Origin: Acidaminococcus intestini DSM 21505
GTDB lineage: Bacteria; Bacillota; Negativicutes; Acidaminococcales; Acidaminococcaceae
Assembly (NCBI RefSeq): GCF_000425045.1
Contig: NZ_AULA01000007.1
Location: 33,194 to 97,193, forward strand
Direction of reading: 5' to 3'
DNA length: 64,000 nucleotides
Numbering within the stretch: the stretch's first letter is position 1; each line of letters opens with the position of its first letter. A program made the translations under genes and the position numbers. The notes under the pieces were generated by a model. It searched no databases and was not told the DNA's origin. It was given only the letters and a program-made list of their open reading frames with translations. Below, piece after piece: positions 23,719-33,992 of this stretch.

Positions 23719-26700
23719 GAAGCGGCCACCTCCGATAGTTTAACGGATAGGACACGGGAGACGCCGGATTCACTCATGGTGACGCCGTGCAGCGTGTCCG
23801 CAGCTTCCATCGTGCCTTTACGATGGGTGATGATGATAAATTGGGTCCGTTTTCCATAGTCCCGAAGGAACTCAGCAAAACGATCGATATTGGTTTCGTC
23901 AAGAGGCGCGTCGATTTCATCAAGGATGACAAAAGGCGCCGGATGATAGGAAAGAAGAGCAAAAAGCAAGGCAATGACGGTAAGGGCCCGCTCCCCGCCA
24001 GAAAAAAGGGATAGGTTCCGCATCTTTTTCCCTGGCGGCTGGGCTTCAATGTCGATGCCCGTTTCGAGAAGGTTTTCTTCATTTTGGATGACAAGACGTG
24101 CCTTCCCACCGCCGAAGAGCTTCTCATAGCACTTGCCAAAATACTCGTTGATTTTGTCAAAGGCTTCTCGGAATCGTTTGGTCATATCTGAATTGATTCC
24201 ACTGATGACAAGTTCAAGCTGCTTTTTCGCAGTCACCATATCATCGTACTGTTTGGTGAGGAATTCATACCGTTCCTTTGCCGCTTGGTAATCCTCTTCA
24301 GCCGCAAGGTTCACAGGCCCCAGGTCCTCAATCTTTTGAGCAAGGAGAATTTCTTCTTTCTTGAGGGCTCCTTCCCCGATATCAGTCAGGGCTTTTTCCC
24401 GGGCTTCCTCCACGGACAGCTTGAAATTATCAGCTAAGATTCCTGCCGTGCTTTCCATTTCAGAGGTTTTTCTTACGCTGTCCATCTCGACTTGATGACG
24501 CTTTTCCTTGAGGCCTTCCAGGCGTTCCTGAAGCTTGCGGGCATTTTCAAGAAGGATGTCACGGCCCTCTTCATAGCCCTTTCGCGTCTTTATAAAGGCC
24601 TGGGTCTTTTCATCCGTCCCTTCAAGACTCTTGTCAAAGGCCTTGATTTTTTCCTCAAGGGACGCAATGGTCCCTTCTGATTTTTTCAGCATGGCTTCGG
24701 TCTTTTCGATTTCAGCCACTTCGTTCAGGCGATCCTTTTCGGCTTTGGCACTGCGCTCGTCGATTTCTGCCATGCGGCTTTCAAGGGACGTGATCTGCGT
24801 TTTGAGGGTGTTATAGGAAACGATGACATCCTGATATTTTTGGTTCAACGTCTCAAGGCGAAGCTTGTCCTTTTGGAGGGTTTCTTCCTGGCTGCGGGCT
24901 TCTTCCCGCTTCTGTGAATCTGCCTCCTCAAGGGTCTTTACCTGGGGTTCAAGGCTCTTGATTTTTTCAGTTATGGCAAGATAGGCCTTCGCTGCCTCCG
25001 TTTTTTCATCGGAAAGAAGGAGAAGACTTTCATTCTTTTCACCCAATTCCTTTTGGGCCTGTTCCACTTGGGCGGACAGGGTTGCCATGGAAACAGCCAG
25101 TTTCTGGTAGGTATCGGCACACTGATTGCGGTCAATGACTGCATCCTGTTCCTGATGAAGGACTTCCTGGAGGGCTTGGTTAAGTCCTGCCAACTCTTTT
25201 TCCAATTGGGCCCGTTCCTTTTGGTGCGTTTCAATTTCCTGATGGCGGGAAAGGAAACTCCTGCGATTTTCTTTTTCACCGCCTGCAAGGGACCCACCGG
25301 AATAGATGACGTCCCCTTCAAGGGTTACGACGCGAACGCGCATATCGGCCCGTTTAGCCGCATCTAGGGCCTGATCCAGGGTTTCAGCCACAAGAACCTG
25401 TCCCAGAAGAAAATCCACGGCCGGCATAAGGTCCGCATCGACCGAAACGAGACTTGAGGCAAGGCCGATGATACCAGGTGCCTTGAGGGCTTCTTTTTCC
25501 TTAGGGGAAAGGCTGCGGGGCCGGATGGTATCAAGGGGCAGAAAAGTCGCCCGCCCTCCTTTTTGGCTCTTAAGGTGACGGATGGCCTCCTTGGCCGTTT
25601 GGGCATCACGGGTAATGATGTTCTGCAGAGCCCCGCCAAGCGCCGTTTCAATGGCCGTTACATAGCGGCCTTCGACATGGAGCAGCTCGCCCACAACGCC
25701 GCAGATTCCGCTGCGCCAGCCTGCTTTTGACTGAAGGATGGTCTTGACCCCGCGGCTGAAGCCATCATGGTCCCGTTCCATATTTTGGATGACCTGGATG
25801 CGGGCTTTCTTTTCACTCAGCTGCCTTTCCTTAGCGGCCACGGCCTTTTTGGCTTCTTCCAAACGAGCCGCAAGCTCATCAAGACGGGCTTTGGCAGCCG
25901 TGCCCTTTTCCTTGACACGCTCCTGCTGGTTTTTTGCGTCTGTAAGGGCTGTACTGCCGTTTGCCAGGCGTTCTGCCGCACTTTTTACCTCATCTTCAGC
26001 AAGGTCCATTTTTTCCTTCATCTGGGCCAGGCGGCGATGGAGCTGTTCTTCTTCCTGATGGGCGGCGTTAAGGTCATTGCGCAGCGTTACAAGTTCCCGC
26101 ATACGTTCAAAATTTTCGTTTTGGGCATCTTCCCTACGCTTTTCACTTGCTGCCACAAGGCGCGTCAGTTCATCCTTTTCCTTTTCCGTACGGGAAAGGG
26201 ACGCCTTCACTGCCTGATACTTTGCCTCTTCCTCATCATAGGTGCCCGTGAGGAGGGCCAGGTTTTCCTGATTTGCTTCGATGTCCTTTTCAAGACGCGC
26301 CACGACGCCCTGCATCTGCTCGATTTGGATCTTTCCTTGACGCATCCGCTCACGATAAACGCTCGCTTCACTGACGCACTGGCTGCGCGCTTCCTGTTTT
26401 TTGCGCACACCTACCTGATAGGCGCCAAAAGAAGCCTCATGAGCCTGGAGCTCCTTATTTTTGGCATCGATTTCAGATTGGAGCTTAGCCGCCTCTTCGT
26501 CAAGGCGTCTTTCCTCTTTCCCCCACCCTTCAAGACGCGCTTCAATATCGCCCTTTTCCTTTTCCAGGTGGTCCAGCCTGCGCACAAGCTGCGTTACACG
26601 CACCAATTCATAGCGAGCATCCAGTTCCTTATAGGTACGAACCTTTTCCGCTGCCTTTTCAAGGGGCTTCAGCTGGCTGGAAATTTCCGTCTGGATATCG

Positions 26701-27275
26701 TGGATCCGCAGGAGGTTTCCTGCCGTATCATCGAGCTTTCGCAGGGCCTCTTTTTTACGGAGACGATATTTGGCAATGCCTGCCGTTTCCTCAAAAATGG
26801 TACGCCGGTCTTCGGGACGGCTGTTTAGGATCTCATCAATCTTGTTCTGGCCGATGATGGAAAGCGACCCGCGCCCCAACCCCGTATCGGCAAGGAGATT
26901 TACAATATCCTTTAACCGACAGTTCTTGCCGTTGATGGCATATTCACTTTCACCGCTGCGGTATACGCGGCGGCGGATACTGACTTCATCAAAGTCCACC
27001 GGAAGATCATGATCACGATTGTCAAAAACAAGGGTCACATCGGCCATGCCCAAGGGCCGGCGGGCACTGCTGCCGGCAAAGATGACATCTTCCATCTTGG
27101 TCCCGCGCAGGTACTTGATGCTCTGTTCACCCATGACCCAGCGGATGGCATCGGAAATATTGCTCTTGCCGCTGCCATTTGGCCCAACAATGGCCGTGAT
27201 CCCATTTTCGAAATTGACATTGACCTTATCGGCAAAGGACTTGAAGCCATGGGCTTCAAATGACTTTAATCGCAC
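23715..27275 (-). CDS. smc: Chromosome segregation ATPase SMC
   Basis: A 1186-residue SMC: Walker A GPNGSGKSN (residues 32-40), two long coiled coils, hinge at about 500-690 (SGICGVVGELLHVEGRYVTA), ABC signature LSLFSGGERAL and Walker B FVILDEIDAPLDETN near the end. It forms the condensin-like dimer with ScpA/ScpB and folds the chromosome. GTG start (27273-27275) reading MRLKSFEAHGFKSFADKVNV, the standard SMC beginning. Followed by ftsY with overlap. No defects seen. Confidence 0.97.
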   Translation of the reverse strand: MRLKSFEAHGFKSFADKVNVNFENGITAIVGPNGSGKSNISDAIRWVMGEQSIKYLRGTKMEDVIFAGSSARRPLGMADVTLVFDNRDHDLPVDFDEVSIRRRVYRSGESEYAINGKNCRLKDIVNLLADTGLGRGSLSIIGQNKIDEILNSRPEDRRTIFEETAGIAKYRLRKKEALRKLDDTAGNLLRIHDIQTEISSQLKPLEKAAEKVRTYKELDARYELVRVTQLVRRLDHLEKEKGDIEARLEGWGKEERRLDEEAAKLQSEIDAKNKELQAHEASFGAYQVGVRKKQEARSQCVSEASVYRERMRQGKIQIEQMQGVVARLEKDIEANQENLALLTGTYDEEEAKYQAVKASLSRTEKEKDELTRLVAASEKRREDAQNENFERMRELVTLRNDLNAAHQEEEQLHRRLAQMKEKMDLAEDEVKSAAERLANGSTALTDAKNQQERVKEKGTAAKARLDELAARLEEAKKAVAAKERQLSEKKARIQVIQNMERDHDGFSRGVKTILQSKAGWRSGICGVVGELLHVEGRYVTAIETALGGALQNIITRDAQTAKEAIRHLKSQKGGRATFLPLDTIRPRSLSPKEKEALKAPGIIGLASSLVSVDADLMPAVDFLLGQVLVAETLDQALDAAKRADMRVRVVTLEGDVIYSGGSLAGGEKENRRSFLSRHQEIETHQKERAQLEKELAGLNQALQEVLHQEQDAVIDRNQCADTYQKLAVSMATLSAQVEQAQKELGEKNESLLLLSDEKTEAAKAYLAITEKIKSLEPQVKTLEEADSQKREEARSQEETLQKDKLRLETLNQKYQDVIVSYNTLKTQITSLESRMAEIDERSAKAEKDRLNEVAEIEKTEAMLKKSEGTIASLEEKIKAFDKSLEGTDEKTQAFIKTRKGYEEGRDILLENARKLQERLEGLKEKRHQVEMDSVRKTSEMESTAGILADNFKLSVEEAREKALTDIGEGALKKEEILLAQKIEDLGPVNLAAEEDYQAAKERYEFLTKQYDDMVTAKKQLELVISGINSDMTKRFREAFDKINEYFGKCYEKLFGGGKARLVIQNEENLLETGIDIEAQPPGKKMRNLSLFSGGERALTVIALLFALLSYHPAPFVILDEIDAPLDETNIDRFAEFLRDYGKRTQFIIITHRKGTMEAADTLHGVTMSESGVSRVLSVKLSEVAAS

Positions 27276-27290
27276 GTAGGTCCATCCTTC

Positions 27291-27857
<567 letters not shown>

Positions 27858-28793
27858 TTAATGAAATTGGCCATGGCGCAGACGCGTCAGGATCGTTTCC
27901 ATATCGCCGGGAAGGGGTGCCGTAAAGGACATGATCTTTCCCGTCCGGGGATGACGGAACGTCAATGTCTCAGAATGAAGGGCCTGTCCGTCAATGGAAA
28001 AACAGGTCTTTTGCGGTTGATATTTGGGATCTCCCACCAGGGGATGTCCCAGATAAGTCATATGGACGCGGATTTGATGCGTCCTTCCAGTCTGGAGGCG
28101 GCAGCGCACGACCGTAAAGCGGCCGTAACGTTCAAGGACCTCATAATCGGTCACGGCAAGGCGGCCGCCGGAAGGCACAACAGCCATACGCATGCGGTCC
28201 TTGGGGTCTCGGTCGATGAGGGTCTCAATATGGCCCCGGTCGTCCTTGATATTGCCCCGCACAACAGCAATGTATGTACGTTTGGCTTCCTTGTCCTTGA
28301 TCTGTTGGGAAAGCGACAGATGAGCCCTATCGTTTTTTGCACAGACCATGACGCCGCTAGTATCCTTATCGAGGCGATGCACAATGCCGGGCCGGACAAC
28401 GCCGTTGATTCCTGATAAATCCTTGCAGTGATATAAAAGGGCGTTTACAAGGGTCCCTGTATAGTTTCCCGCCGCGGGATGGACAACCATGCCCCGCGGC
28501 TTATTGACGACAATCACATCCTCATCTTCGTAGAGGATAGCTAAAGGAATGGGCTCAGGTTCTGCCTCAAGGCTCACAGCAGGCGGAATGACAACCGTAA
28601 AGACATCCCCCAACTTGACCTTATAACTTGCCTTGACCGGCTTCCCTTCTTTGGTGACAAGTCCTTTTTCCATATCGTGCTGCAGGCTTGAACGCGAAAG
28701 ATCCAGGACGTCAGCAAGATAGCAGTCCGCGCGAAGCCCTTGATCCTTTTCTGCAGCGGGCTCAGTTACTTTTGTGGTTCCGTCTTCCGGCAT
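27858..28793 (-). CDS. RluD-type 23S rRNA pseudouridine synthase
   Basis: About 311 residues with an S4-like N-terminal part (residues about 20-85: YLADVLDLSRSSLQHDMEKG) and the RluA/RluD catalytic domain: RPGIVHRLDKDTSGVMV contains the catalytic Asp, and RLQTGRTHQIRVHM follows. Members isomerise uridines in helix 69 of 23S rRNA (RluD) or others; exact target not decidable. I choose the ATG at 28791-28793 (MPEDGTTKV) because it gives the normal family length; it overlaps the lspA end by 28 bases. Longer starts would extend into lspA without family similarity. Confidence 0.92.
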   Translation of the reverse strand: MPEDGTTKVTEPAAEKDQGLRADCYLADVLDLSRSSLQHDMEKGLVTKEGKPVKASYKVKLGDVFTVVIPPAVSLEAEPEPIPLAILYEDEDVIVVNKPRGMVVHPAAGNYTGTLVNALLYHCKDLSGINGVVRPGIVHRLDKDTSGVMVCAKNDRAHLSLSQQIKDKEAKRTYIAVVRGNIKDDRGHIETLIDRDPKDRMRMAVVPSGGRLAVTDYEVLERYGRFTVVRCRLQTGRTHQIRVHMTYLGHPLVGDPKYQPQKTCFSIDGQALHSETLTFRHPRTGKIMSFTAPLPGDMETILTRLRHGQFH

Positions 28794-29221
28794 TCGTCCA
28801 TGACAATATTCCATACAATCAGCCCCACTCCTACACAAATAAAGATATCGGCCACATTGAAGATGGGCCAAAAATAAAAGTCAAAAAAGTCAATGACAAA
28901 GCCCGTTTCGATGCGGTCGATGAGGTTTCCCACGGCCCCGCCCAGGAAAAAGGCTGCACCCAATTGGACGACAATCGCTTCTTCTTTGATCCTGCGCCAG
29001 AAATAAATCAGGACGGCAATGACGGCAACCGTCATCAAGATGAAAAACAGCCGCTGGTGCTCCAGCATTCCAAAAGCAGCACCGGGGTTAAGAATATAAG
29101 TCAGGCTCATGACCCCTGGCACGACGGGAATGCTCTCTCCCTCTGCCAGATGGGATTGAACCAGGATTTTCGTCACGCGGTCCAGGATAATGACGGCTAA
29201 ACTGATGAGAACAAGAGGCAT
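28766..29221 (-). CDS. lspA: Lipoprotein signal peptidase LspA
   Basis: 151 residues, four predicted membrane helices, with the two catalytic aspartate motifs NLIDRIETG and FNVADIFICVG. It removes signal peptides from diacylglyceryl-modified prolipoproteins, for example the flavodoxin lipoprotein in this window. Start ATG 29219-29221 (MPLVLISLAVII) chosen because it follows AAGGAG and begins the first helix; an extended frame upstream runs into the 6S RNA gene and is not coding. First gene of an lspA-rluD-pyrR unit. Confidence 0.95.
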   Translation of the reverse strand: MPLVLISLAVIILDRVTKILVQSHLAEGESIPVVPGVMSLTYILNPGAAFGMLEHQRLFFILMTVAVIAVLIYFWRRIKEEAIVVQLGAAFFLGGAVGNLIDRIETGFVIDFFDFYFWPIFNVADIFICVGVGLIVWNIVMDECRKTEPQK

Positions 29222-29261
29222 AACGCTTCGGACTCCTTCGAACGTGAATGAATTGATATAA

Positions 29262-29430
29262 AAAAGAAAGAGCCCTACAATGCCGTTTCCGTCCCTTGTT
29301 TTGAACCTGCATGAGCAGGTGGGTGCCCTCCCTGTCACTGCTGATGTCCCCTCAGGGGGGCATACCATGAGCGGCCGGAGTTTTCGGGCTCCCTTATAAA
29401 GAGTGTTGGCTCAAAACCTATAGGACTTTT
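29262..29430 (-). ncRNA. ssrS: 6S RNA
   Basis: The minus-strand segment begins AAAAGTCCTATAGG and ends with TTGTAGGGCTCTTTC followed by a T run (TTTTTT). The ends pair (AGTCCTA with TAGGGCT), as in Bacillus-type 6S RNA, which also starts AAAGUCCU and closes with an AGGxCU end. In between are a large G/C-rich internal hairpin and the segment GGGCACCCACCTGC...GCAGGTTCAAAACAAGGGACGG, typical of the 3' half of Firmicutes 6S RNA. About 169 nt, in the normal range. 6S RNA binds the sigma-A holoenzyme in stationary phase by mimicking open promoter DNA. It ends about 40 bases before lspA. Identification is by pattern memory and needs a covariance search. Confidence 0.75.
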
Positions 29431-29460
29431 TCGTACATCGGAGGGTTGCTCTTTACCTGT

Positions 29461-29489
29461 ATTATAGCAAGAAATGGGGATGGGTGCAA
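29461..29489 (-). promoter_or_regulatory. Promoter of the 6S RNA gene
   Basis: Minus strand TTGCAC (29484-29489), 17-base spacer, TATAAT (29461-29466). Initiation would fall near 29454, about 24 bases before the expected mature 5' end, which implies a processed precursor; Bacillus 6S-1 is known to be 5'-processed. Confidence 0.8.
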
Positions 29490-29714
29490 GGTTTGAGGGA
29501 GAATCAGCCAGTTCAAAAAGCGGACTGATTGGCAAAATGAACGATTCCCCGCTGCGCAAAAACAGAAGGAACAAGAAAATGCATGACGGCTTCCCGCATG
29601 GGGCTTATTTTGCTGCCCTCTTGACTTTTCGCCTTACGTGCCCGCTTGCTGGCTCGCACCTTCGCAGCTCAACTTTCCGACTTTTTACCCTTACCTTTGA
29701 GACTTCCCCGTCAT
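29490..29714. other. Gap between aspS terminator and 6S promoter, no gene recognised
   Basis: No frame with a ribosome binding site or family similarity is visible on either strand. An imperfect dyad AATCAGCCAGTT / GGACTGATT lies near 29,506-29,532. Confidence 0.4.
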
Positions 29715-29716
29715 AC

Positions 29717-29747
29717 AAAAACGAGCCAAGGATTTCTCCTCAGCTCG
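29717..29747 (-). terminator. Terminator after aspS
   Basis: Minus strand CGAGCTGAGGA, loop GAAA, TCCTTGGCTCG then TTTTTG: an 11-bp stem with one G-U and one mismatch, a dozen bases beyond the aspS stop. Confidence 0.75.
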
Positions 29748-29759
29748 CAGTCAATGGGG

Positions 29760-31550
29760 TTATTCTTCTTTTTCCTTCTTTACGACCGTGCTCCTGATAT
29801 GCAGTTCGCGCATCTGTTTTTCGTCGACGATGTTCGGAGCTTGGCTCATGACGTCCACAGCACTCTGCGTCTTCGGGAAAGCAATGACATCACGGATGGA
29901 CGGACGTTTCGCCATGAGCATGATGAGACGGTCAAGGCCAAAGGCAAGGCCGCCATGAGGAGGCGCGCCAAATTCGAAGGCATTCAGGAGGAAGCCAAAT
30001 TTTTCCTGAGCCTGTTCATCTGTAAGCCCAATGGCTTCAAAGACCTTGTTCTGAACAGTGCGGTCATGGATACGAATGGAACCGCCGCCAATTTCTACGC
30101 CGTTAAGGACCATGTCATAGGCTTTGGCATAGACATGACCTGGATCGGTGAGAAGCTTATCCACATCTTCATCGCAGGGAGACGTAAACGGATGGTGCAT
30201 AGCGACATAACGGTGTTCTTCTTCGCTGTATTCGAACATAGGGAATTTCACAACCCACGTAAAGGCAAGCTTATCGGGATCGATGAGGTTCAGGCGTTTG
30301 CCCATTTCAAGACGAAGGGCCCCCAACGCGGCTGCCACGACAAGGGGATTCTTATCAGCCACAAAGAGCAGGACGTCGCCTTTTTCAGCTTTGCCCGTTT
30401 CCAGGATGCGCTTCATTTCTTCTTCGCTGAAGAATTTGGCAATCGGGCTCTTGATGGAACCGTCTTCGTTGACAATAATCCAAGCAAGGCCCTTGGCACC
30501 ATAGATACCGACAAAGTCTACAAGGCCGTCGAGTTCACGGCGCGGGATGGCGCTGTAGCCCTTGACGTTGATGGCTTTGACAAGACCGCCTTTTTCGATG
30601 ATGTCCTTAAAGACCTTGAACTGGGTCCCTTCAAGGGCTTGGTTCATGTTGACAAGCTTCATGCCAAAGCGCAGGTCCGGCTTATCCGAACCGTACTGAT
30701 CCATGGCATCATCCCAGGTCATGCGGCCGAAAGGAACCTGCAGTTCCTTTCCAAGAGCATTTTTAAAGACATAGGCAATGAGGTTTTCTGTCAGCGTCAT
30801 AATGTCGTCTTCGTCGATGAAGGACATTTCCATATCAAGCTGGGTAAATTCAGGCTGACGGTCGGCGCGCAGGTCTTCATCACGGAAGCAGCGGGCAATC
30901 TGGAAGTATTTTTCCATGCCGGCTACCATGAGAATCTGCTTAAACAGCTGCGGAGACTGCGGCAGGGCATAGAACTTGCCAGGGTTGACACGGCTCGGGA
31001 CAAGATAGTCACGGGCGCCTTCCGGAGTGCTCTTGCAGAGCATCGGCGTTTCGATTTCAAGGAAGCCCTGGTTATCCATGAAGTCACGGACGAGCTTCGT
31101 CACTTTATGACGGAGGATGAGGTTGCGCTGCATTTCTGGTCTGCGCAGGTCAAGATAACGATAGCGCAGTCTTACATTTTCATCGACGTCCACACCGTCC
31201 TGGATATAGAAAGGAGGCGTCTTGGCCGGGTTCAGGATATTGAGGCCTTCGACTACGACTTCCACTTCACCGGTCGGAAGGTTCGGGTTTACCGTTTCTT
31301 CCGTACGGTTGCGGACCATACCTTTGACTTGCAGGACAAATTCACTGCGGACCGTTTCCGCCTTATGGAAATCCTTGTCATCATGGGCCGGGTCAATAAC
31401 GACCTGGACCAGACCGGACCGGTCACGTAGATCAATGAAGATAATTCCACCATGGTCACGCCGTTTGCTGACCCAACCGCACAAGGTAACTTCCTTGCCG
31501 GCGTCTTGTTTTCTAAGCTCACCACAGTGGTGACTGCGTTCAAAACTCAT
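29760..31550 (-). CDS. aspS: Aspartyl-tRNA synthetase
   Basis: 596 residues, class II synthetase of bacterial type: N-terminal OB fold (TLCGWVSKRRDHGGIIFIDL), motif 2 CFRDEDLRADRQPEFTQLD at about residue 215, GAD insertion domain (about 285-420), motif 3 GLAFGLDRLIML near the end. It charges tRNA-Asp (and tRNA-Asn if a gatCAB pathway is used). It begins 6 bases after hisS, the common hisS-aspS pair of Firmicutes. Confidence 0.97.
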   Translation of the reverse strand: MSFERSHHCGELRKQDAGKEVTLCGWVSKRRDHGGIIFIDLRDRSGLVQVVIDPAHDDKDFHKAETVRSEFVLQVKGMVRNRTEETVNPNLPTGEVEVVVEGLNILNPAKTPPFYIQDGVDVDENVRLRYRYLDLRRPEMQRNLILRHKVTKLVRDFMDNQGFLEIETPMLCKSTPEGARDYLVPSRVNPGKFYALPQSPQLFKQILMVAGMEKYFQIARCFRDEDLRADRQPEFTQLDMEMSFIDEDDIMTLTENLIAYVFKNALGKELQVPFGRMTWDDAMDQYGSDKPDLRFGMKLVNMNQALEGTQFKVFKDIIEKGGLVKAINVKGYSAIPRRELDGLVDFVGIYGAKGLAWIIVNEDGSIKSPIAKFFSEEEMKRILETGKAEKGDVLLFVADKNPLVVAAALGALRLEMGKRLNLIDPDKLAFTWVVKFPMFEYSEEEHRYVAMHHPFTSPCDEDVDKLLTDPGHVYAKAYDMVLNGVEIGGGSIRIHDRTVQNKVFEAIGLTDEQAQEKFGFLLNAFEFGAPPHGGLAFGLDRLIMLMAKRPSIRDVIAFPKTQSAVDVMSQAPNIVDEKQMRELHIRSTVVKKEKEE

Positions 31551-31556
31551 GTTGTT

Positions 31557-32819
31557 TTACACCTCTGCCTTTTTCATATAGGATACAATCTCGGATCGTT
31601 TGATTTCTTCCTGGCTGCTGTCAGCCATGTTACGGACCGTCACGGCACCGCGGCTGCGTTCTTCTTCCCCGAAGATGAGGGCAAAGCGGGCACCCGTGCG
31701 GTCAGCCTGTTTCATCTGGGCTTTCATGCTGCGTCCAATCTGGTTCATGTCGCAGGAATAACCGGCTTCACGCAGGGTCATGACGGCTTTGAACGCGTCT
31801 GCCGTGCCGCCTTCATCAGGCACAACAGCAAAGACATCGATGGCTTCTTTTTCGGACTTGAGGAGTCCCTGCTTTTCGAGAGCCAGGATGATGCGTTCAA
31901 GGCCCATAGCAAAGCCAACGCCCGGTGTGGAAGGTCCGCCCAGTTCCTCAACAAGGCCATCGTAACGGCCGCCGCCGCCAACGGCGCTCTGCGCCCCAAG
32001 CGGGGAATACTGGACTTCGTAAGCCGTCTTCGTATAGTAGTCAAGGCCACGGACGAGGGTGCTGTCGACTTCGTAGTCCACGCCTGCTTCATCAAGAAGT
32101 TTCTTGACCATTTCAAAATGATCATGACACTCTTCGCACAGGGAATCCGTGATTTTTGGAGCCCCAGCCATGAAGGGTTTATCATGGTCGACCTTGCAGT
32201 CAAGGATACGCAGGGGGCTGCGGTCAAAGCGGCTCTGGCAATCCTCGCACAGTTCCTTCAGATGCGGACGGAAATAGTCCTGCAGGAGGGTGCGGTGCTG
32301 CGGGCGGCATTTCGGGCAGCCGACGGAATTGATCTTGAGTTTAAGGTCCTTGAGGCCAAGCCGTTTGAGGACCGTAATAGCAAGCAGGATGGTTTCCGCA
32401 TCCACCACCGGGGACGGGGAGCCCATCGCTTCGACGCCAAACTGATGGAACTGTCTCATGCGGCCAGCCTGGGGACGGTCGTACCGGAACATGGGTCCGA
32501 TATAGAAGACCTTCAGCGGCATAGGTTCAGCATAGAGTTTATTTTCGACGAAGGAACGTACGACAGCAGCCGTATTTTCGGGACGAAGCGTAATGCTTCT
32601 GCCACTGCGGTCGTTGAACGTATACATTTCCTTATCAACAACGTCCGTACCGTCACCGATGCCTCTTTGGAAGAGTTCCGTATGCTCGAAGATTGGCGTG
32701 CGGATTTCCTGATAGTTGAATTCGCGGCAAACGTCGCGCAAGACGGATTCGACATACCGCCAGCCATTGACCGCGCCGGGCAGGATGTCCTTGGTACCAC
32801 GGGGTGCCGTTGTTAACAT
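31557..32819 (-). CDS. hisS: Histidyl-tRNA synthetase
   Basis: 420 residues from ATG 32817-32819 (MLTTAPRGTKDILPGAVNGW), chosen by the GGAGGGG 7 bases upstream and by family start. Class II motifs: motif 2 MFRYDRPQAGRMRQFHQFG, histidine-specific LVRGLDYYTKTAYE and motif 3 GFAMGLERIILAL, then the C-terminal anticodon-binding domain. Pairs of cysteines (CPKC, CEDC, CEEC) in the insertion are normal for this subgroup. Linked to aspS. Confidence 0.97.
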   Translation of the reverse strand: MLTTAPRGTKDILPGAVNGWRYVESVLRDVCREFNYQEIRTPIFEHTELFQRGIGDGTDVVDKEMYTFNDRSGRSITLRPENTAAVVRSFVENKLYAEPMPLKVFYIGPMFRYDRPQAGRMRQFHQFGVEAMGSPSPVVDAETILLAITVLKRLGLKDLKLKINSVGCPKCRPQHRTLLQDYFRPHLKELCEDCQSRFDRSPLRILDCKVDHDKPFMAGAPKITDSLCEECHDHFEMVKKLLDEAGVDYEVDSTLVRGLDYYTKTAYEVQYSPLGAQSAVGGGGRYDGLVEELGGPSTPGVGFAMGLERIILALEKQGLLKSEKEAIDVFAVVPDEGGTADAFKAVMTLREAGYSCDMNQIGRSMKAQMKQADRTGARFALIFGEEERSRGAVTVRNMADSSQEEIKRSEIVSYMKKAEV

Positions 32820-32909
32820 AATAATCCCCTCCGTTTCCTTCAATAAAAAACTTCATGTAAACCACTTTAGTTTACCACAAGATACTGGATGATTTCAATA
32901 TAAAGCGGC

Positions 32910-33980
32910 CTAAATTGCCTTTTCCTCCTCTTTGGGAAGAGGCTCACCCCAGTGCCAGAAATAGCCATAAAGGATCTTGATGATGGCCAGTACTGGCACA
33001 GCAAAGATCAAGCCAATGACACCGGCCAGTTTCCCTCCGATGATGACGGATAGGATAATGAGGACCGGATGCAGGGTAATGGCTTTTCCCACAAGGGTGG
33101 GCATGATGACCTGAGAGTCGACCTGATAGTAGACAAGGTAAAAAATGAGGACCTGGAGCGCCAAGGCGGGCCGCTGCAAGAGAGCGACAAAAACAGCGAC
33201 AAGGGTCCCCACAACAGAACCAACAAGGGGAATGAGCTCTGTCAGCATGGCAAGAAGACCAAGGACCAAGGTATACTGCACGCCAAGGACATAATTGCCA
33301 ACGGTCAGGCAGCCTGCAGCCACAAGACAAAGCTTCAGCATATTGTCCACATAGGTGCAGAGCATGCTGCCAATGTCTTCGAGAACCTTTTCGGCAAGTG
33401 CCTGCCGGTCATAGGGAAAGACTTTGACAGCCATGGCCTTTAGGGTCCGCCAATCCTTCAGGAAATAAAAAGTCAAGAAAGGAACAAGGACCATACTCGC
33501 CATGGAACGGGCCACGCGAAAAGTCGATGAAATGAGGTCCTGGAAAAGGGCCATGACGTTACGGCCCGCCGTCGTCAGGGCTTCATTGATGAGGGCCTGC
33601 ACATTGGCAGGAAGCGCGGCACGGGCCTCCGGGCCAAAAAACCAGTTCATGGTCGCTGACACCTGGGCAGCAAAACCCGGCAGGGCCTTGGTGAGGGTAT
33701 TGACCTGTGTCACCAAAGGGACCATGAGAATCTGGAGGGCAGCGCTCATAAACAGAAGAAAGATGACAAATGACAGGAGGACGGCCACCGCACTCGGCAT
33801 GCGGCGGTCCCGTCCCCACGTAATCTTTTCAAGCGTCCGGACAATGGGATAAAGCAAATAAGAAAAAGCAATGGAAATCAGGACGGGAAGCAGAAAATCG
33901 GCGACAAGGCAAAAAGCCGTAAAAGCAAGAAGTGCAAAAGCCGACTTTACAAGCATTCCCCGGGGTTTTTGTGTCATCAT
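32910..33980 (-). CDS. AI-2E/PerM-family membrane transporter
   Basis: 356 residues with about seven or eight hydrophobic helices, including an N-terminal pair (SAFALLAFTAFCLVADFLLP) and the C-terminal GKLAGVIGLIFAVPVLAIIK that is the signature of the AI-2E transporter-like family. Members include TqsA (AI-2 export) and various sodium/proton antiporter-like proteins; the substrate is not predictable. It starts 12 bases after the hydrolase gene and precedes hisS by about 90 bases. Confidence 0.85.
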   Translation of the reverse strand: MMTQKPRGMLVKSAFALLAFTAFCLVADFLLPVLISIAFSYLLYPIVRTLEKITWGRDRRMPSAVAVLLSFVIFLLFMSAALQILMVPLVTQVNTLTKALPGFAAQVSATMNWFFGPEARAALPANVQALINEALTTAGRNVMALFQDLISSTFRVARSMASMVLVPFLTFYFLKDWRTLKAMAVKVFPYDRQALAEKVLEDIGSMLCTYVDNMLKLCLVAAGCLTVGNYVLGVQYTLVLGLLAMLTELIPLVGSVVGTLVAVFVALLQRPALALQVLIFYLVYYQVDSQVIMPTLVGKAITLHPVLIILSVIIGGKLAGVIGLIFAVPVLAIIKILYGYFWHWGEPLPKEEEKAI

Positions 33981-33992
33981 AGGGGCCGCCTC

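Noticed and set aside
29646..31430. 594-codon plus-strand frame opposite aspS
   Set aside because: Antisense shadow; aspS on the minus strand has all class II synthetase motifs.
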